Below are positions 46,895 through 55,787 of a stretch of 64,000 nt of DNA, in pieces. The DNA lies in NCBI GenBank assembly GCA_963755755.1, contig CAVWLJ010000019.1, positions 62,001-126,000 of the forward strand, given 5' to 3'. The translations under genes were made by a program, and so were the position numbers. The notes beneath the pieces are model-generated. The model did no database searches. It was not told the DNA's origin and worked only from the letters and a program-made list of their open reading frames with translations. Position 1 is the stretch's first letter, and each line of letters opens with the position of its first letter. The DNA comes from DATKNA01 sp963755755. GTDB taxonomy: Bacteria; Actinomycetota; Actinomycetes; Actinomycetales; Kineosporiaceae.

Positions 46895-47932
46895 TCACGC
46901 TCCGGGGCGGATGACTGGCTTGATCGTCGTGGGGTCCCTGCGGGCAGCGGTGAGAGCCTGCTCGACCTCGTCCAGTCCGAAATGGTGCGTGACCAGTGAG
47001 TCCAGGTCCACCCGACCGGAGGCCACGAGGGCGATCGCGACGGGCCAGGTGTTGGCGTAGCGGAAGGCGCCCATGAGTACGAGCTCGCGGTCCTGCACGT
47101 AGGGCAGCGGGATCGCCAGCTCGTCGCCGCCCATGCCGATGAGAACCACGCGGCCGGCCCTGGCGAGCGTGAGAATGGCTTCTCGGGAGGCACGAGGATT
47201 GCCCGAGCACTCGAGCAGAACCTCTGGCTCCAGTCCGTGCTCGCCGATCGGGCGCGCGGCGACGTCGACGGGTTCGGCGCCGAGCCGTTCGGCGAGGGCC
47301 AGCCGGTGCGGGTTGACGTCGCTGACCCACACCTGCGTCGCTCCGAAGGCCCGCGCGGCCTGCGCACAGACCAGCCCGATCGGCCCGGCACCGGTGACGA
47401 GGACGCGGGAGCCCGCGGTCACACCGCCGCGCTGACAGGCCCAGATCCCGACGGACAGCGGTTCGAGGAGCGCCGCCGCGTCGTCGCTGATGGTGTCCGG
47501 AATCGGATGCGCGAAGGCTGCGGGCACGACGACGTACTCCTGGAAGGCTCCGTCGTACGGAGGCGTGGCGAAGAAGTGCACGTCGGGGCAGAGGTTGTAC
47601 CGACCCGCCAGGCACTGGTCGCACGAGCGGCATGGCACCCCCGGCTCCAAGGACACTCGCTGTCCTGGAGCGAGCGAGGAGACGTCGGGACCGACGCTCG
47701 CCACCTCTCCGGAGGCCTCGTGGCCCAGCACCAGCGGATGCTCGACCGTGTACGGGCCTATCCTGCCGCGTTCGTAGTAGTGCACGTCTGATCCACATAC
47801 CCCCACGGCGATGACGCGCACGAGGGCCTCGCCTCGGCCTGGCTGAGGAACCGGGCGCCGCTCGACGGCGACGTCCCCGACGCCGCGAAGCAGGCTGACC
47901 CTCATGCCCCCGCTCGACGCGGGAGCTGTCAC
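46895..47932 (-). CDS. Zinc-dependent polyol (sorbitol/xylitol-type) dehydrogenase
   Basis: Medium-chain dehydrogenase of 345 aa. Catalytic zinc ligands in GVCGSDVHYYERG (Cys) and LGHEASGE (His, Glu). The structural-zinc loop is C-RSCDQCLAGRYNLC (four Cys). Rossmann VLVTGAGPIGLVCAQAARAFGA at ~180. This is the L-iditol/sorbitol dehydrogenase subgroup. I chose GTG 47932 because it overlaps the permease stop (GTGA); ATG 47905 is the alternative. Together with the mannitol dehydrogenase it gives the operon two polyol-oxidising steps or two substrates. Confidence 0.9.
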   Translation of the reverse strand: MTAPASSGGMRVSLLRGVGDVAVERRPVPQPGRGEALVRVIAVGVCGSDVHYYERGRIGPYTVEHPLVLGHEASGEVASVGPDVSSLAPGQRVSLEPGVPCRSCDQCLAGRYNLCPDVHFFATPPYDGAFQEYVVVPAAFAHPIPDTISDDAAALLEPLSVGIWACQRGGVTAGSRVLVTGAGPIGLVCAQAARAFGATQVWVSDVNPHRLALAERLGAEPVDVAARPIGEHGLEPEVLLECSGNPRASREAILTLARAGRVVLIGMGGDELAIPLPYVQDRELVLMGAFRYANTWPVAIALVASGRVDLDSLVTHHFGLDEVEQALTAARRDPTTIKPVIRPGA

Positions 47933-48810
47933 TTCACGGCCCCCAGGGACAGACCCTGCACCAGCTTGTCCTGCGCCGCGAACCCGGCGATGAGCACGGG
48001 GAGCGAGACGACGATCGACGCAGCGCACACCTTCGCGAGGAACAGACCCTGGCTCGTCACGAAGCCGGTGAGGAAGACGGGGGAGGTCTGGGCGACCGTG
48101 GCCGTGAGAACGCGGGCGAAGAGGAGCTCGTTCCAGCTGAAGATGAAGCAGATGAGCGAGGTCGCCGCGATTCCTGGCGCGACCACGGGCGCCACGATCT
48201 CGCGAAGGGTGCGGACCAGCCCGGCGCCGTCCACGGACGCGGCCTCGAGCATCTCGACCGGCACCTCGGCGAGGAACGAGCGCATCATCCACACCGCGAT
48301 CGGCAGGTTCATCGCGGTGTAGAGGATCAGGAGGTAGAAGATGTTGTCGAGCAGGTGCGACCACTGGGCGAACAGGTACAGCGGGAGCAGGCCTGCCACC
48401 ACCGGCAGCATCTTGGTGGAGAGGAAGAAGAACATGACGTCGGTCCACTTCCGGACCTTCCGGATCGACAACGCGTAGGCCGCCGGAATCGCCAGGAGCA
48501 GCACCAGCGCCGTCGACAGCACGCTCGCCGTCAGCGAGTTGAGCAGGGAGGGCCATGGGTCGGCACCGAAGAACTCCCGATATCCCTGCAGCGTCAGCGG
48601 GGCGAGGACGGACGGTGGATTGGTGGCCGCGTCGGACTCGCTGTGGAAGGACGTCAGGACCATCCACACGACCGGCACGATGAAGAGGATGCCGACCAGC
48701 CAGGCGAGGATGCCGATGGTCAGGGTGCCGCGGGGCTTGCGATCCTGCCGGACCGCCCCGCCGCGGGTACGCGTCGCGGGAACAGGCCCGACGTCGGTGA
48801 TGCTGCTCAT
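47929..48810 (-). CDS. Carbohydrate ABC transporter permease (MalG type)
   Basis: Inner-membrane subunit of 293 aa with six helices. The EAA loop EAASVDGAGLVRTLREIVAPVVAPG (~200) contacts the ATPase. Typical MalG features: LNSLTASVLSTALVLLLAIPAAYALS, MLPVVAGLLPLY and NELLFARVLT. ATG 48810 overlaps the preceding permease stop (ATGA). Imports a polyol or sugar; no ATPase gene is present in this operon. Confidence 0.92.
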   Translation of the reverse strand: MSSITDVGPVPATRTRGGAVRQDRKPRGTLTIGILAWLVGILFIVPVVWMVLTSFHSESDAATNPPSVLAPLTLQGYREFFGADPWPSLLNSLTASVLSTALVLLLAIPAAYALSIRKVRKWTDVMFFFLSTKMLPVVAGLLPLYLFAQWSHLLDNIFYLLILYTAMNLPIAVWMMRSFLAEVPVEMLEAASVDGAGLVRTLREIVAPVVAPGIAATSLICFIFSWNELLFARVLTATVAQTSPVFLTGFVTSQGLFLAKVCAASIVVSLPVLIAGFAAQDKLVQGLSLGAVK

Positions 48811-49769
48811 CGCGTTTCCTCTCGGAACAGGCTGGACACGGTGCGCAGGGCGAAGGTCGCGATGATGATCGTGCCGATGACGACGACGACCCCGGCGGCA
48901 GAGGCCAGGCCGTAGTCGTGGGCCTGGTAGAACGTCTCGTAGATGGTGTAGGGCAGGTTGGCCGTTCCCAGTCCGCCGGACGTGATGACGAAGACCGGGT
49001 CGAAGGTCTGCACGATGTAGATGGCGCCGAGCAGGGCGCCCAGCTCGAGGTACTGCCGCAGGTGCGGGAAGGTCATGTAGCGGAAGATCTGCCACGCTCC
49101 TGCGCCGTCGATCCGGGCGGCCTCGATGACGTCGAGCGGCCGGCTCTGCAGTCCGGCCAGCAGAATGAGCATCATGAACGGCGTCCACTGCCAGATGAGG
49201 ACGAGTTCGATCGACGCCAGCGGGAAACTGCTGATCCAGTCCGGCTGCGGGGGGTTCGACGCGCCGAAGAGGTGCCAGATCGCCGTGATGGTCCCGTTGA
49301 TCAGCCCGTACACGGGGTTGAGGATCGCGTGCTTCCAGACCAGCGAGGCGGCCACCGGGACGACGAGGAAGGGCGCGATCATCATCGTCCGGACGGCGCC
49401 GCGCCCGAAGAACTTCCGGTCCAGCAGCAAGGCGATGAGCATGCCGAGCACGAGGCTCACGAGCACCACGACAACGGTGAGCTCGATCGTCACGATGACC
49501 GAGTGCCGGATGTTGACGTCCGTGAAGACCCGGCGGAAGTTGGCGAAGCCGGCAAACCTCCGTTCGTCGGGATAGTAGGCGTTCCAATCCATGAACGAGA
49601 TTCCCAGCGTGACCACGAACGGCAGCTGGGTGAGCAGAATGGTGAAGATCAGTGCCGGGAGCAGCGGCGCCCGGCGTGACCAGTCCTGAGAGCGGCGCGG
49701 GGCAGGCGCCGCCGCGGCCACCCCTCCGGCTGCCGTGCCTTGGCGTCCGCTACCGACTGCGACGCTCAT
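48807..49769 (-). CDS. Carbohydrate ABC transporter permease (MalF type)
   Basis: Inner-membrane subunit of 320 aa with six helices after a ~35-residue cytoplasmic N-terminus. The EAA motif is EAARIDGAGAWQIFRYMTFPHLR (~220). AASLVWKHAILNPVYGLIN and IVQTFDPVFVITSGGLGTAN are typical of sugar/polyol permeases of the SmoF type. ATG 49769 with AGGAGGAG upstream, the strongest ribosome site of the operon, following a 52-bp gap after the binding-protein gene. Confidence 0.92.
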   Translation of the reverse strand: MSVAVGSGRQGTAAGGVAAAAPAPRRSQDWSRRAPLLPALIFTILLTQLPFVVTLGISFMDWNAYYPDERRFAGFANFRRVFTDVNIRHSVIVTIELTVVVVLVSLVLGMLIALLLDRKFFGRGAVRTMMIAPFLVVPVAASLVWKHAILNPVYGLINGTITAIWHLFGASNPPQPDWISSFPLASIELVLIWQWTPFMMLILLAGLQSRPLDVIEAARIDGAGAWQIFRYMTFPHLRQYLELGALLGAIYIVQTFDPVFVITSGGLGTANLPYTIYETFYQAHDYGLASAAGVVVVIGTIIIATFALRTVSSLFREETR

Positions 49770-49821
49770 CGCACTCCTCCTGTCTGGCGCTGATCGACCG
49801 CCGGCGCGTGGAACCGGCCGG

Positions 49822-51192
49822 TCATGAGCCGAGCCGTGACTGATAGCGCTCGGCGACGTCCGACGCGAGCTGCTGTCCTTGATCGAGGGCCTGTTCCACG
49901 GTCATCTGTCCCGCGATCGCGGAACTGACGTCCTGCGACACCTGGGTCCCCAGAGCCGGGAACTCGGGGATGTCCACGAACTGGATGCCCGAGGCTGGAC
50001 GAGGCTGGACTCCAGGGTTCTGGGGGTCGGCGGTCGCGATGGCGTTCCGGGTGGGTGCGGCGAATGCCGAGGCCACCTTGAGGTACTCCGGATTCCGATA
50101 GGTGGAGCTGCGCTTGCCTGCCGGGACGCTGGACCAGCCGATCTTTTCACCGACCAACTGCTCGTAGTCCTTGCCGGAGGCCCATGAGATGAACTTCCAG
50201 GCGTCGTCCTTCTTCTGGCTCGCCTGCTCGATTCCCCACGACCAGGCGTAGAGCCAGCCCGAGTGCGCCGTCTTCACCACCGGTGCGGGGGCATAACCGA
50301 TCTTGCCGCGCACAGGGGAATCCGCCGCCTCGAGGGAACCGGCGGCCGATGTGGCGTCGTACCACATGGCGGCCTTGCCCTGGATGAGGTTGTTGAGGCA
50401 TTCGGTGAACCCGGCCTGCGGTGCGCCGTTCTCTCCGTAGTTGCGCACCAGGTCGACGTAGAACTTCGTCGCCGCCTGGAATTCCGGCGCATTGACCTGC
50501 GCGTGCCAGTCCTTCGTGAACCAGGTGCCGCCGAACGTGTTGACGACCGTCGTGAGCGGCGCGAAGACCTGCCCCCACCCGGGTTGTCCGCGTAGGCAGA
50601 TCCCGGCCATCCCCGGCTGGGCACCGTTGACCTTCGTGGCGATCTCGGCCACCTGGGGCCAGGTCGGCTTCAGCGGCATGGTGATGCCCTTGGCGGCCAG
50701 CACGTCCTTGCGGTACATCAGGAAGGACGATTCGCCGTAGAACGGCTCGCCGTACACCTTCCCGTCCTGGCCGGAGAGGGACTTGGTCATCGGCGGCAGG
50801 ATGTCGGCCTGGTCGAATTTCGGATCGGCCGCGATGTAGCCGTCCAGAGGGGCGATCCACTTGCTGCGGGCGTAGATGGGGATCTCGAAGTTGCTCACCG
50901 AGGCGATGTCGTATTGCCCCGCCTGGCTGGAGAACTCCTGGCTGATCTTGTCCCGGACGTCGTTCTCGGGCAGGACCGTGAAGTTCACTCCGATACCGGT
51001 CTGCTTCGTGAAGTACTCGGCGGTGAGCTTCTGCAGGTCGACCATCTGCGGGTTGTTGACCATCAGCACGTTGATGCTGTCCGAGCCGCCGCCTCCCGCG
51101 CCGCCACCCCAACCGGCGGCACACCCGCCCAACGCGAGTCCGAGCACCAGCAGGGGCGCCGTTCGCCGCCCCGATCTCCACCCTCTGCGCAC
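49822..51192 (-). CDS. Polyol/sugar-binding lipoprotein of the ABC importer
   Basis: Extracytoplasmic solute-binding protein of about 456 aa, family 1. A signal peptide with lipobox LGGC (acylated Cys ~23) and a Gly/Ser linker, then the binding domain (VNNPQMVDLQKLTAEYF, GQYDIASVSNFEIP, GEPFYGESSFLMYRKDVL, WYDATSAAG, WSWGIEQASQKKDDAWKFISW). GTG 51192 gives a cleaner signal peptide and has GAAGGCGGGG upstream. ATG 51216 is also in frame, but it lies inside the palindrome at 51211-51222. First gene of the polyol operon and divergent from the SorC-type regulator. Confidence 0.9.
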   Translation of the reverse strand: MRRGWRSGRRTAPLLVLGLALGGCAAGWGGGAGGGGSDSINVLMVNNPQMVDLQKLTAEYFTKQTGIGVNFTVLPENDVRDKISQEFSSQAGQYDIASVSNFEIPIYARSKWIAPLDGYIAADPKFDQADILPPMTKSLSGQDGKVYGEPFYGESSFLMYRKDVLAAKGITMPLKPTWPQVAEIATKVNGAQPGMAGICLRGQPGWGQVFAPLTTVVNTFGGTWFTKDWHAQVNAPEFQAATKFYVDLVRNYGENGAPQAGFTECLNNLIQGKAAMWYDATSAAGSLEAADSPVRGKIGYAPAPVVKTAHSGWLYAWSWGIEQASQKKDDAWKFISWASGKDYEQLVGEKIGWSSVPAGKRSSTYRNPEYLKVASAFAAPTRNAIATADPQNPGVQPRPASGIQFVDIPEFPALGTQVSQDVSSAIAGQMTVEQALDQGQQLASDVAERYQSRLGS

Positions 51193-51210
51193 GATGGCAA
51201 CCCCGCCTTC

Positions 51211-51222
51211 GCTCATTTGAGC
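51211..51222. promoter_or_regulatory. SorC-type operator A (GCTCA-TT-TGAGC)
   Basis: Perfect palindrome at the 5' end of the binding-protein gene. The identical-arm site at 51300-51311 lies 89 bp away. The pair brackets the divergent promoter region. Confidence 0.65.
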
Positions 51223-51299
51223 ATGGATAGCGTCAAATGGAAGTCTGTCCGGAACTACGGCCGAGAGTCAACGGCTCGTGCCACAATGGGCTTCGATTT

Positions 51300-51311
51300 G
51301 CTCAGATGAGC
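51300..51311. promoter_or_regulatory. SorC-type operator B (GCTCA-GA-TGAGC)
   Basis: Second copy of the palindrome, 10 bp before the regulator's GTG and overlapping its ribosome-binding region (GGAGGTCACC). Spacing from operator A suits looping by a tetrameric SorC/DeoR-type regulator. Confidence 0.65.
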
Positions 51312-51321
51312 GGAGGTCACC

Positions 51322-52275
51322 GTGTCTCACGACGCGATCAGCGGGCCGGCCCACCTCGTTCTGACGGCCTCCGTCGCACGCCGGTACTACCTCGACGGCA
51401 AGTCCAAGATCGAGATCGCGGACGAGTTCAAGCTCAGCCGGTTCAAGGTGGCGCGCATGCTCGAGAGCGCGCGGGCCAGCGGCCTGGTCCGGATCGAGAT
51501 CGGGCGCCCGGGGGCCATCGACGTCGTCCTCTCGGGGGAGCTGCGCGAGGCGTACGGGCTGTTGCATGCCATCGTCGTCGACACCGTGGAGGACGACCCC
51601 TTCGCGCTTCGTCAGCTGGTCGGCGGCGCGGGCGCCGAACTGCTGTCCGAGATCGCGATGCGCAGCGACGTCCTCGGGCTCGGGTGGGCCCGGGCGCTGG
51701 TGGCCATGCGAGCAGCCCTCCGTCAGCTCACCGCCCACTCCGTCGTCCAGCTCACCGGCGCCCTCTCCCGGCCCGACGTCGACGACAGCTCCATCGAACT
51801 CGTGCGCGACGTCGCGCGGATCGCAGGCTGCCCCGCCTACCGCTTCTACGCGCCGATGATCGTCCACGATCCCCCCACGGCCACGGCGTTGCGGAGCAAC
51901 CCCGAGGTGGCCCGAGCCTTCTCGCTCTTCCCATCCGTGACCAAGGCCGTGGTCGCCGTCGGAGGATGGAACCCGCCCGCCTCCACCGTCTACGAGGCCA
52001 TCGTCCCCGCTGAGCGCAAAGCGCTGTTGCGGCTCGGAGTGCACGCAGACGTGAGCGGAATCCTCCTGGACCAGGACGGCGGAGCTGTGCATGCACCACT
52101 GACCGATCGCATGATCTGCATCGACGCCATCGACCTGGCAAAGATCCCCGAGGTCATCGCTCTGGCCTACGGCCCGGAGAAGGCCTCCGCAACTCGCGCT
52201 GCGATCCGCGGAGGCTACGTCAACGGCATCGTCACCCACAGCAGCATGGCGAAGGCCCTGCTGGCCATGGCCTGA
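51322..52275 (+). CDS. SorC/DeoR-type sugar-binding transcriptional regulator
   Basis: Regulator of 317 aa. N-terminal HTH at residues ~12-55 (VARRYYLDGKSKIEIADEFKLSRFKVARMLESA) and a C-terminal sugar-phosphate-binding domain of the SorC type (VLGLGWARALVAM, VVQLTGALSRPDV, AIVPAERKALLRLGVHADVSGILLDQDG, YVNGIVTHSSMAKALL). GTG 51322 with GGAGGTCACC. Divergent from the polyol operon, with two matching palindromes between, so it very likely controls that operon in response to a polyol or its phosphate. Confidence 0.9.
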   Translation: MSHDAISGPAHLVLTASVARRYYLDGKSKIEIADEFKLSRFKVARMLESARASGLVRIEIGRPGAIDVVLSGELREAYGLLHAIVVDTVEDDPFALRQLVGGAGAELLSEIAMRSDVLGLGWARALVAMRAALRQLTAHSVVQLTGALSRPDVDDSSIELVRDVARIAGCPAYRFYAPMIVHDPPTATALRSNPEVARAFSLFPSVTKAVVAVGGWNPPASTVYEAIVPAERKALLRLGVHADVSGILLDQDGGAVHAPLTDRMICIDAIDLAKIPEVIALAYGPEKASATRAAIRGGYVNGIVTHSSMAKALLAMA

Positions 52276-52294
52276 GGAAGGAAGACCGGCAAGG

Positions 52295-53095
52295 ATGCCG
52301 AACACCCCCAGAGGGGACCAGGAGGTCCAACTGACGGGTGGCACCGCCAACCGCGGCTTGGTGCTTCGCGTCGGAGACACGGTGCGGCGACCTAACCCCC
52401 CGGGCGCGGATGCGGTGCACGCGCTCCTTCGTCACCTCGAGAACGTGGGCTTCGAGGGCGCGCCCCGCTACCACGGTGACGACGAGGACGGCCGCGAAGT
52501 GCTCGGCTACATCGACGGCGATGTGCCCATCGCCCCGCACCCCAGGTGGGCGCTCACCGACGACGCTCTCGTGAGCGTCGCCGTGCTCCTGCGCCGGTAC
52601 CACGAGGCGGTGCGATCCTTCGACCCGGCCACCCACGACTGGCCGACGACGGTGCCCGCCCCCTACCGGGGCCGGCTCGTCACGCACAACGATCCCAACC
52701 TCGACAACGTCGTCTTCCGGGACGGCCGCGCCGTCGCCTTCATCGACTTCGATCTGGCCAGCCCCGGTTCCGCGATCTGGGACGCCGCGCTCGCCGCCCG
52801 ACTATGGGTACCGCTGCGCGACCCCGACGACGTCCCCGCCGATCTCATCTCGAGGGCGGGGCACCGACTTCGGCTCTTCGCCGACGCCTACGGCCTGCCC
52901 AGAGCCGGGCGCGAGGACATGGCGTCGGCCGTGCTGGCGACGCACACCTGGTGCTACGACCTCGTCCGGGCGGGCGCCGAACAAGGACGTCCCGGATACC
53001 AGCACTATTGGACGCCGAGCGCCCAGGAACATGACGCGCGAGGCCGTCGGTGGCTGGAGAGCAATCTCGAATCGCTGACGACCGCGCTTCTCTAG
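52295..53095 (+). CDS. APH-type phosphotransferase (kinase-like)
   Basis: Protein of 266 aa with the catalytic half of the aminoglycoside/choline-kinase fold: LVTHNDPNLDNVVF (catalytic Asp and Asn, ~135) and AFIDFDLASPG (metal-binding Asp, ~152). The N-lobe is short (GGTANRGLVLRVGDTVRRP). It begins 20 bp after the SorC gene and is co-directional, so probably co-transcribed. It could phosphorylate a polyol-derived ketose or an unrelated small molecule; context supports the first but nothing in the sequence proves it. ATG 52295. Confidence 0.82.
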   Translation: MPNTPRGDQEVQLTGGTANRGLVLRVGDTVRRPNPPGADAVHALLRHLENVGFEGAPRYHGDDEDGREVLGYIDGDVPIAPHPRWALTDDALVSVAVLLRRYHEAVRSFDPATHDWPTTVPAPYRGRLVTHNDPNLDNVVFRDGRAVAFIDFDLASPGSAIWDAALAARLWVPLRDPDDVPADLISRAGHRLRLFADAYGLPRAGREDMASAVLATHTWCYDLVRAGAEQGRPGYQHYWTPSAQEHDARGRRWLESNLESLTTALL

Positions 53096-53124
53096 CCCGT
53101 ACGTCGATCGCCCGCGCGACCTGC

Positions 53125-53557
53125 TCACCGGACGACCGTCACCGGGCACTGGGCGTAGGCGGCCACGTGCTGACTGACCGAGCCGAGTACCAGCCCCGCG
53201 AAGCCACCGCGGCCGCGTGTGCCCACCACCAGAAGATTCGCGCCGGCCGACTGCTCGATGAGGACCTCGGCAGCTCTGCCGTGCTTGACGACCGGCTGCG
53301 CCACCACCGGCGGATCGTCGCCGAGCTCCTCCTTGATGATCTGCACCAGCTCCTCGGACGCTTCGGCTCGCGTCGTCGGGGACGTCTTCCGTCGGGACAG
53401 CGGGGTTACCCGACGGTGGGGGCAGGCGGTGCTCCCACACCCTCAGGACGACGAGGTCGGCCCCGTGCTCCGCGGCCTCCGCGGCGGCCCAGGTCAATGC
53501 CTTGCGGCTACCCCTTGACCCATCGACACCGACCAGGACGGTCTTCCATGTGGTCAC
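53125..53557 (-). CDS. Universal stress protein (UspA family, frame interrupted)
   Basis: Single-domain UspA protein of about 143 aa. N-terminal KTVLVGVDGSRGSRKALTWAA and the ATP-binding motif LLVVGTRGRGGFAGLVLGSVSQHV (G-x2-G-x9-G-S) near the C-terminus, so an ATP-binding type. The frame changes near 53372; removing one C (AGCCGAAG to AGCGAAG) gives DDASEASEELVQIIKEELG. GTG 53557 with AAGGGGAGG upstream. Divergent from the transporter-UspA fusion gene across a 307-bp gap; both end-products carry Usp domains. Confidence 0.82.
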
Positions 53558-53864
53558 CGTCGCCTCCCCTTCGAGTGTCGAGGCGCTGAACGTGCTGGGA
53601 CCTCGTCGGCCTTCAGCGGCCGTCGGCCCCAGAGGCGCCTGATGAAGGCGTCCGGATGCCTCGGTCACCGTGGCTCGTTCCTGCTGATCTCGAACGGTAG
53701 TGCACGATCTCGGACCCGTCGACCGGCGGTGCGCACGTCCCGGCCCTCGCGATCCCGGTGCCGCCTCAGCCAGGAGCGTGTGAGCGGGCACACGTCGACA
53801 TGCGATCTGCTGTGACGGATCTACCGTCGCAAGAACCGGAACCGCGTCGGCGGGAGGGGTCGCC
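53558..53864. promoter_or_regulatory. 307-bp divergent intergenic region with CGTGTG/CACACG palindrome
   Basis: No credible gene. It holds a perfect inverted repeat CGTGTG-AGCGGG-CACACG at 53777-53794, 71 bp before the fusion gene, and a ribosome site GGCGGGAGGGG just before ATG 53865. No clear -35/-10 pair was found by eye. Confidence 0.45.
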
Positions 53865-55787
53865 ATGACCACCACCACATCAGAGCCCGTCTCGTCGGGT
53901 GCCGGACAGGTCGAGCGCAAGCCCCTGATGACCGGGCCTGCCATCCTGATGATGAACCTCGGCTTCTTCGGGGTTCAATTCAGCTTCGGCCTCACCCAGT
54001 CGGCGGTGAACCCGCTCTTCCTGCTGATCGGGGCGAAACCCGATCAGCTCCCGATCCTGAACCTCGCCGGACCGGTCACCGGTCTGGTCATCCAGCCGCT
54101 CATCGGGGCGATCAGCGACCGGACCTGGAGCCCGCGCTGGGGCCGGAGGCGGCCCTTCGTGACCGGTGGCGCCCTCCTCTGCGCGCTCATCCTCTTCATC
54201 TTCCCGTTCGTCGGCGTGCTGTGGCTCGGCGTGATCTGCTTCTGGCTGCTCGACGCCGGCAACAACACCTCGATGGAGCCGTACCGGGCCTTCATCTCCG
54301 ACCGGCTGCCCAAGTCCCAACTGGCGCGCGGGTTCCTGACGCAGAGCATGTTCACCGGCGCCGGAGCGGTGCTCGCGAACCTGTCGCTGTTCTTCCTGCA
54401 GAAGGTGCCGTCGCTCAACAAGACCGCCGGCAACGGCGTGCCCTACTGGATGTACGTCTGCTTCTTCATCGGCACCGTCTGCATCCTCTTCACGGTCCTC
54501 ACGGCGATGTCGCGCACCAAGGAACTGACGCCGTCGGACGAGGACCTCGCGGAGATGCGCGCCCAGAAGGGTGGGCTCGGCGGCTTCGTCGGCGACATCC
54601 GCGACGCCGTCCGCGCCATGCCCGTCGCCATGCACAAGATCGGCGTGGTCTTCCTGTTCCAGTGGTACGCGATGTTCGTCTACTGGCAGTTCATCGCCGT
54701 GAGCATCGGTGAGACGGCGTTCCACGCCAACTCGGATCTGAGCGGGCCGGCCGGGAGCAGCGCGATCGCGTGGAGCGGTCTGATGAACGGCACGTACAAC
54801 TTCTTCACCATGGTCTCCGCCCTGTTCCTGGTCGGTTTCGCCCAGCGGATCGGCGCCAAGCGTGTGCACGCTGTGGCCCTCGGGCTGGCCGCGGTCGCGC
54901 TGATCTGGGTGTCCCACATCACCAACCAGTACCTCGCGCTGGTCCCGATGATCGGCCTGGGCATCTTCTGGGCGAGCGCGGTCGGCGTGCCGTACCTGAT
55001 GGTCGCCAGCATGGTCCCGGCCAAGCGCACCGGCGTCTACATGGGCATCCTCAACATGATGATCGTGGTGCCGATGCTCATCGAGACCGTCACGTTCGGC
55101 TGGATCTTCGACCACCTGCTCGACAACAAGGGCAGTAACGCGATCATGCTCGCCGGCGTGCTGATGGCCATCGGCGGCGTGGCCATGCTGTGGGTGAACC
55201 CGCCTGCCGAGCAGGACGAGTCGCCGATCATGCCGCTCGGCGGCAAGCGGAGCATCACGGTGTACGACCAGGTCGTCGTGGGCTCGGACGGCACCCCCGC
55301 CAGCCTGTATTCCGTCGACCGGGCCGCGGACGTCGCTCAGGCGGCCCAGGCCAAGCTGGTCGTCGTCACGGCGTACCGCGAGGGCGATGCCGGCACCGCG
55401 CCCGCGCCCGTCGAGGGGATGCACCGCGATCTCTTCGGGCTCGAGACCGCCCGCCAGGCGCTGCAGATGTCCGTCACCGGGCTCACCCAGGAGCGGGTCC
55501 GCTACGTGGAACAGCGACTCGTCGCCGGGGATCCCGCGCAGGCACTTCTCGACACGGTCGGCGCCAACCCCGCGAATCTCATCGTCGTCGGCAACCGGGG
55601 GCTCGGCGCGAGCGAGGGCCAGCTCCTCGGATCGGTTCCCCGTGACGTCGTCAAGAGCGCCGTGTGCGACGTCCTCATCGTGCAGACCTCGGCACTGGAC
55701 GAGGATCGCGTCTTCGGTACGGAGGCCGCCGAAGCCGACGCGGATCGCGCCGGCGCGGCGACGGGAGCCGAGCCCACGGCCACGTAG
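53865..55787 (+). CDS. MFS sugar transporter fused to a universal stress protein domain
   Basis: A 640-aa protein. Residues ~25-450 are a twelve-helix major-facilitator/GPH-type transporter similar to maltose/sucrose carriers (AGPVTGLVIQPLIGAISDRTWSPRWGRRRPF near 65, LLDAGNNTSMEPYRAFISD, WFIA-type helix WYAMFVYWQFIAV). Residues ~465-610 are a UspA domain (DQVVVGSDGTPASLYSVDRAADVA, LIVVGNRGLGASEGQLLGSVPRDVV), with an ATP-binding-type G-x2-G-x9-G-S motif on the cytoplasmic side. There is no frame change across the junction (PIMPLGGKRSITVYDQVVVG), so the fusion looks genuine. Sugar uptake gated by ATP level or stress is a reasonable but unproven reading. Confidence 0.87.
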   Translation: MTTTTSEPVSSGAGQVERKPLMTGPAILMMNLGFFGVQFSFGLTQSAVNPLFLLIGAKPDQLPILNLAGPVTGLVIQPLIGAISDRTWSPRWGRRRPFVTGGALLCALILFIFPFVGVLWLGVICFWLLDAGNNTSMEPYRAFISDRLPKSQLARGFLTQSMFTGAGAVLANLSLFFLQKVPSLNKTAGNGVPYWMYVCFFIGTVCILFTVLTAMSRTKELTPSDEDLAEMRAQKGGLGGFVGDIRDAVRAMPVAMHKIGVVFLFQWYAMFVYWQFIAVSIGETAFHANSDLSGPAGSSAIAWSGLMNGTYNFFTMVSALFLVGFAQRIGAKRVHAVALGLAAVALIWVSHITNQYLALVPMIGLGIFWASAVGVPYLMVASMVPAKRTGVYMGILNMMIVVPMLIETVTFGWIFDHLLDNKGSNAIMLAGVLMAIGGVAMLWVNPPAEQDESPIMPLGGKRSITVYDQVVVGSDGTPASLYSVDRAADVAQAAQAKLVVVTAYREGDAGTAPAPVEGMHRDLFGLETARQALQMSVTGLTQERVRYVEQRLVAGDPAQALLDTVGANPANLIVVGNRGLGASEGQLLGSVPRDVVKSAVCDVLIVQTSALDEDRVFGTEAAEADADRAGAATGAEPTAT

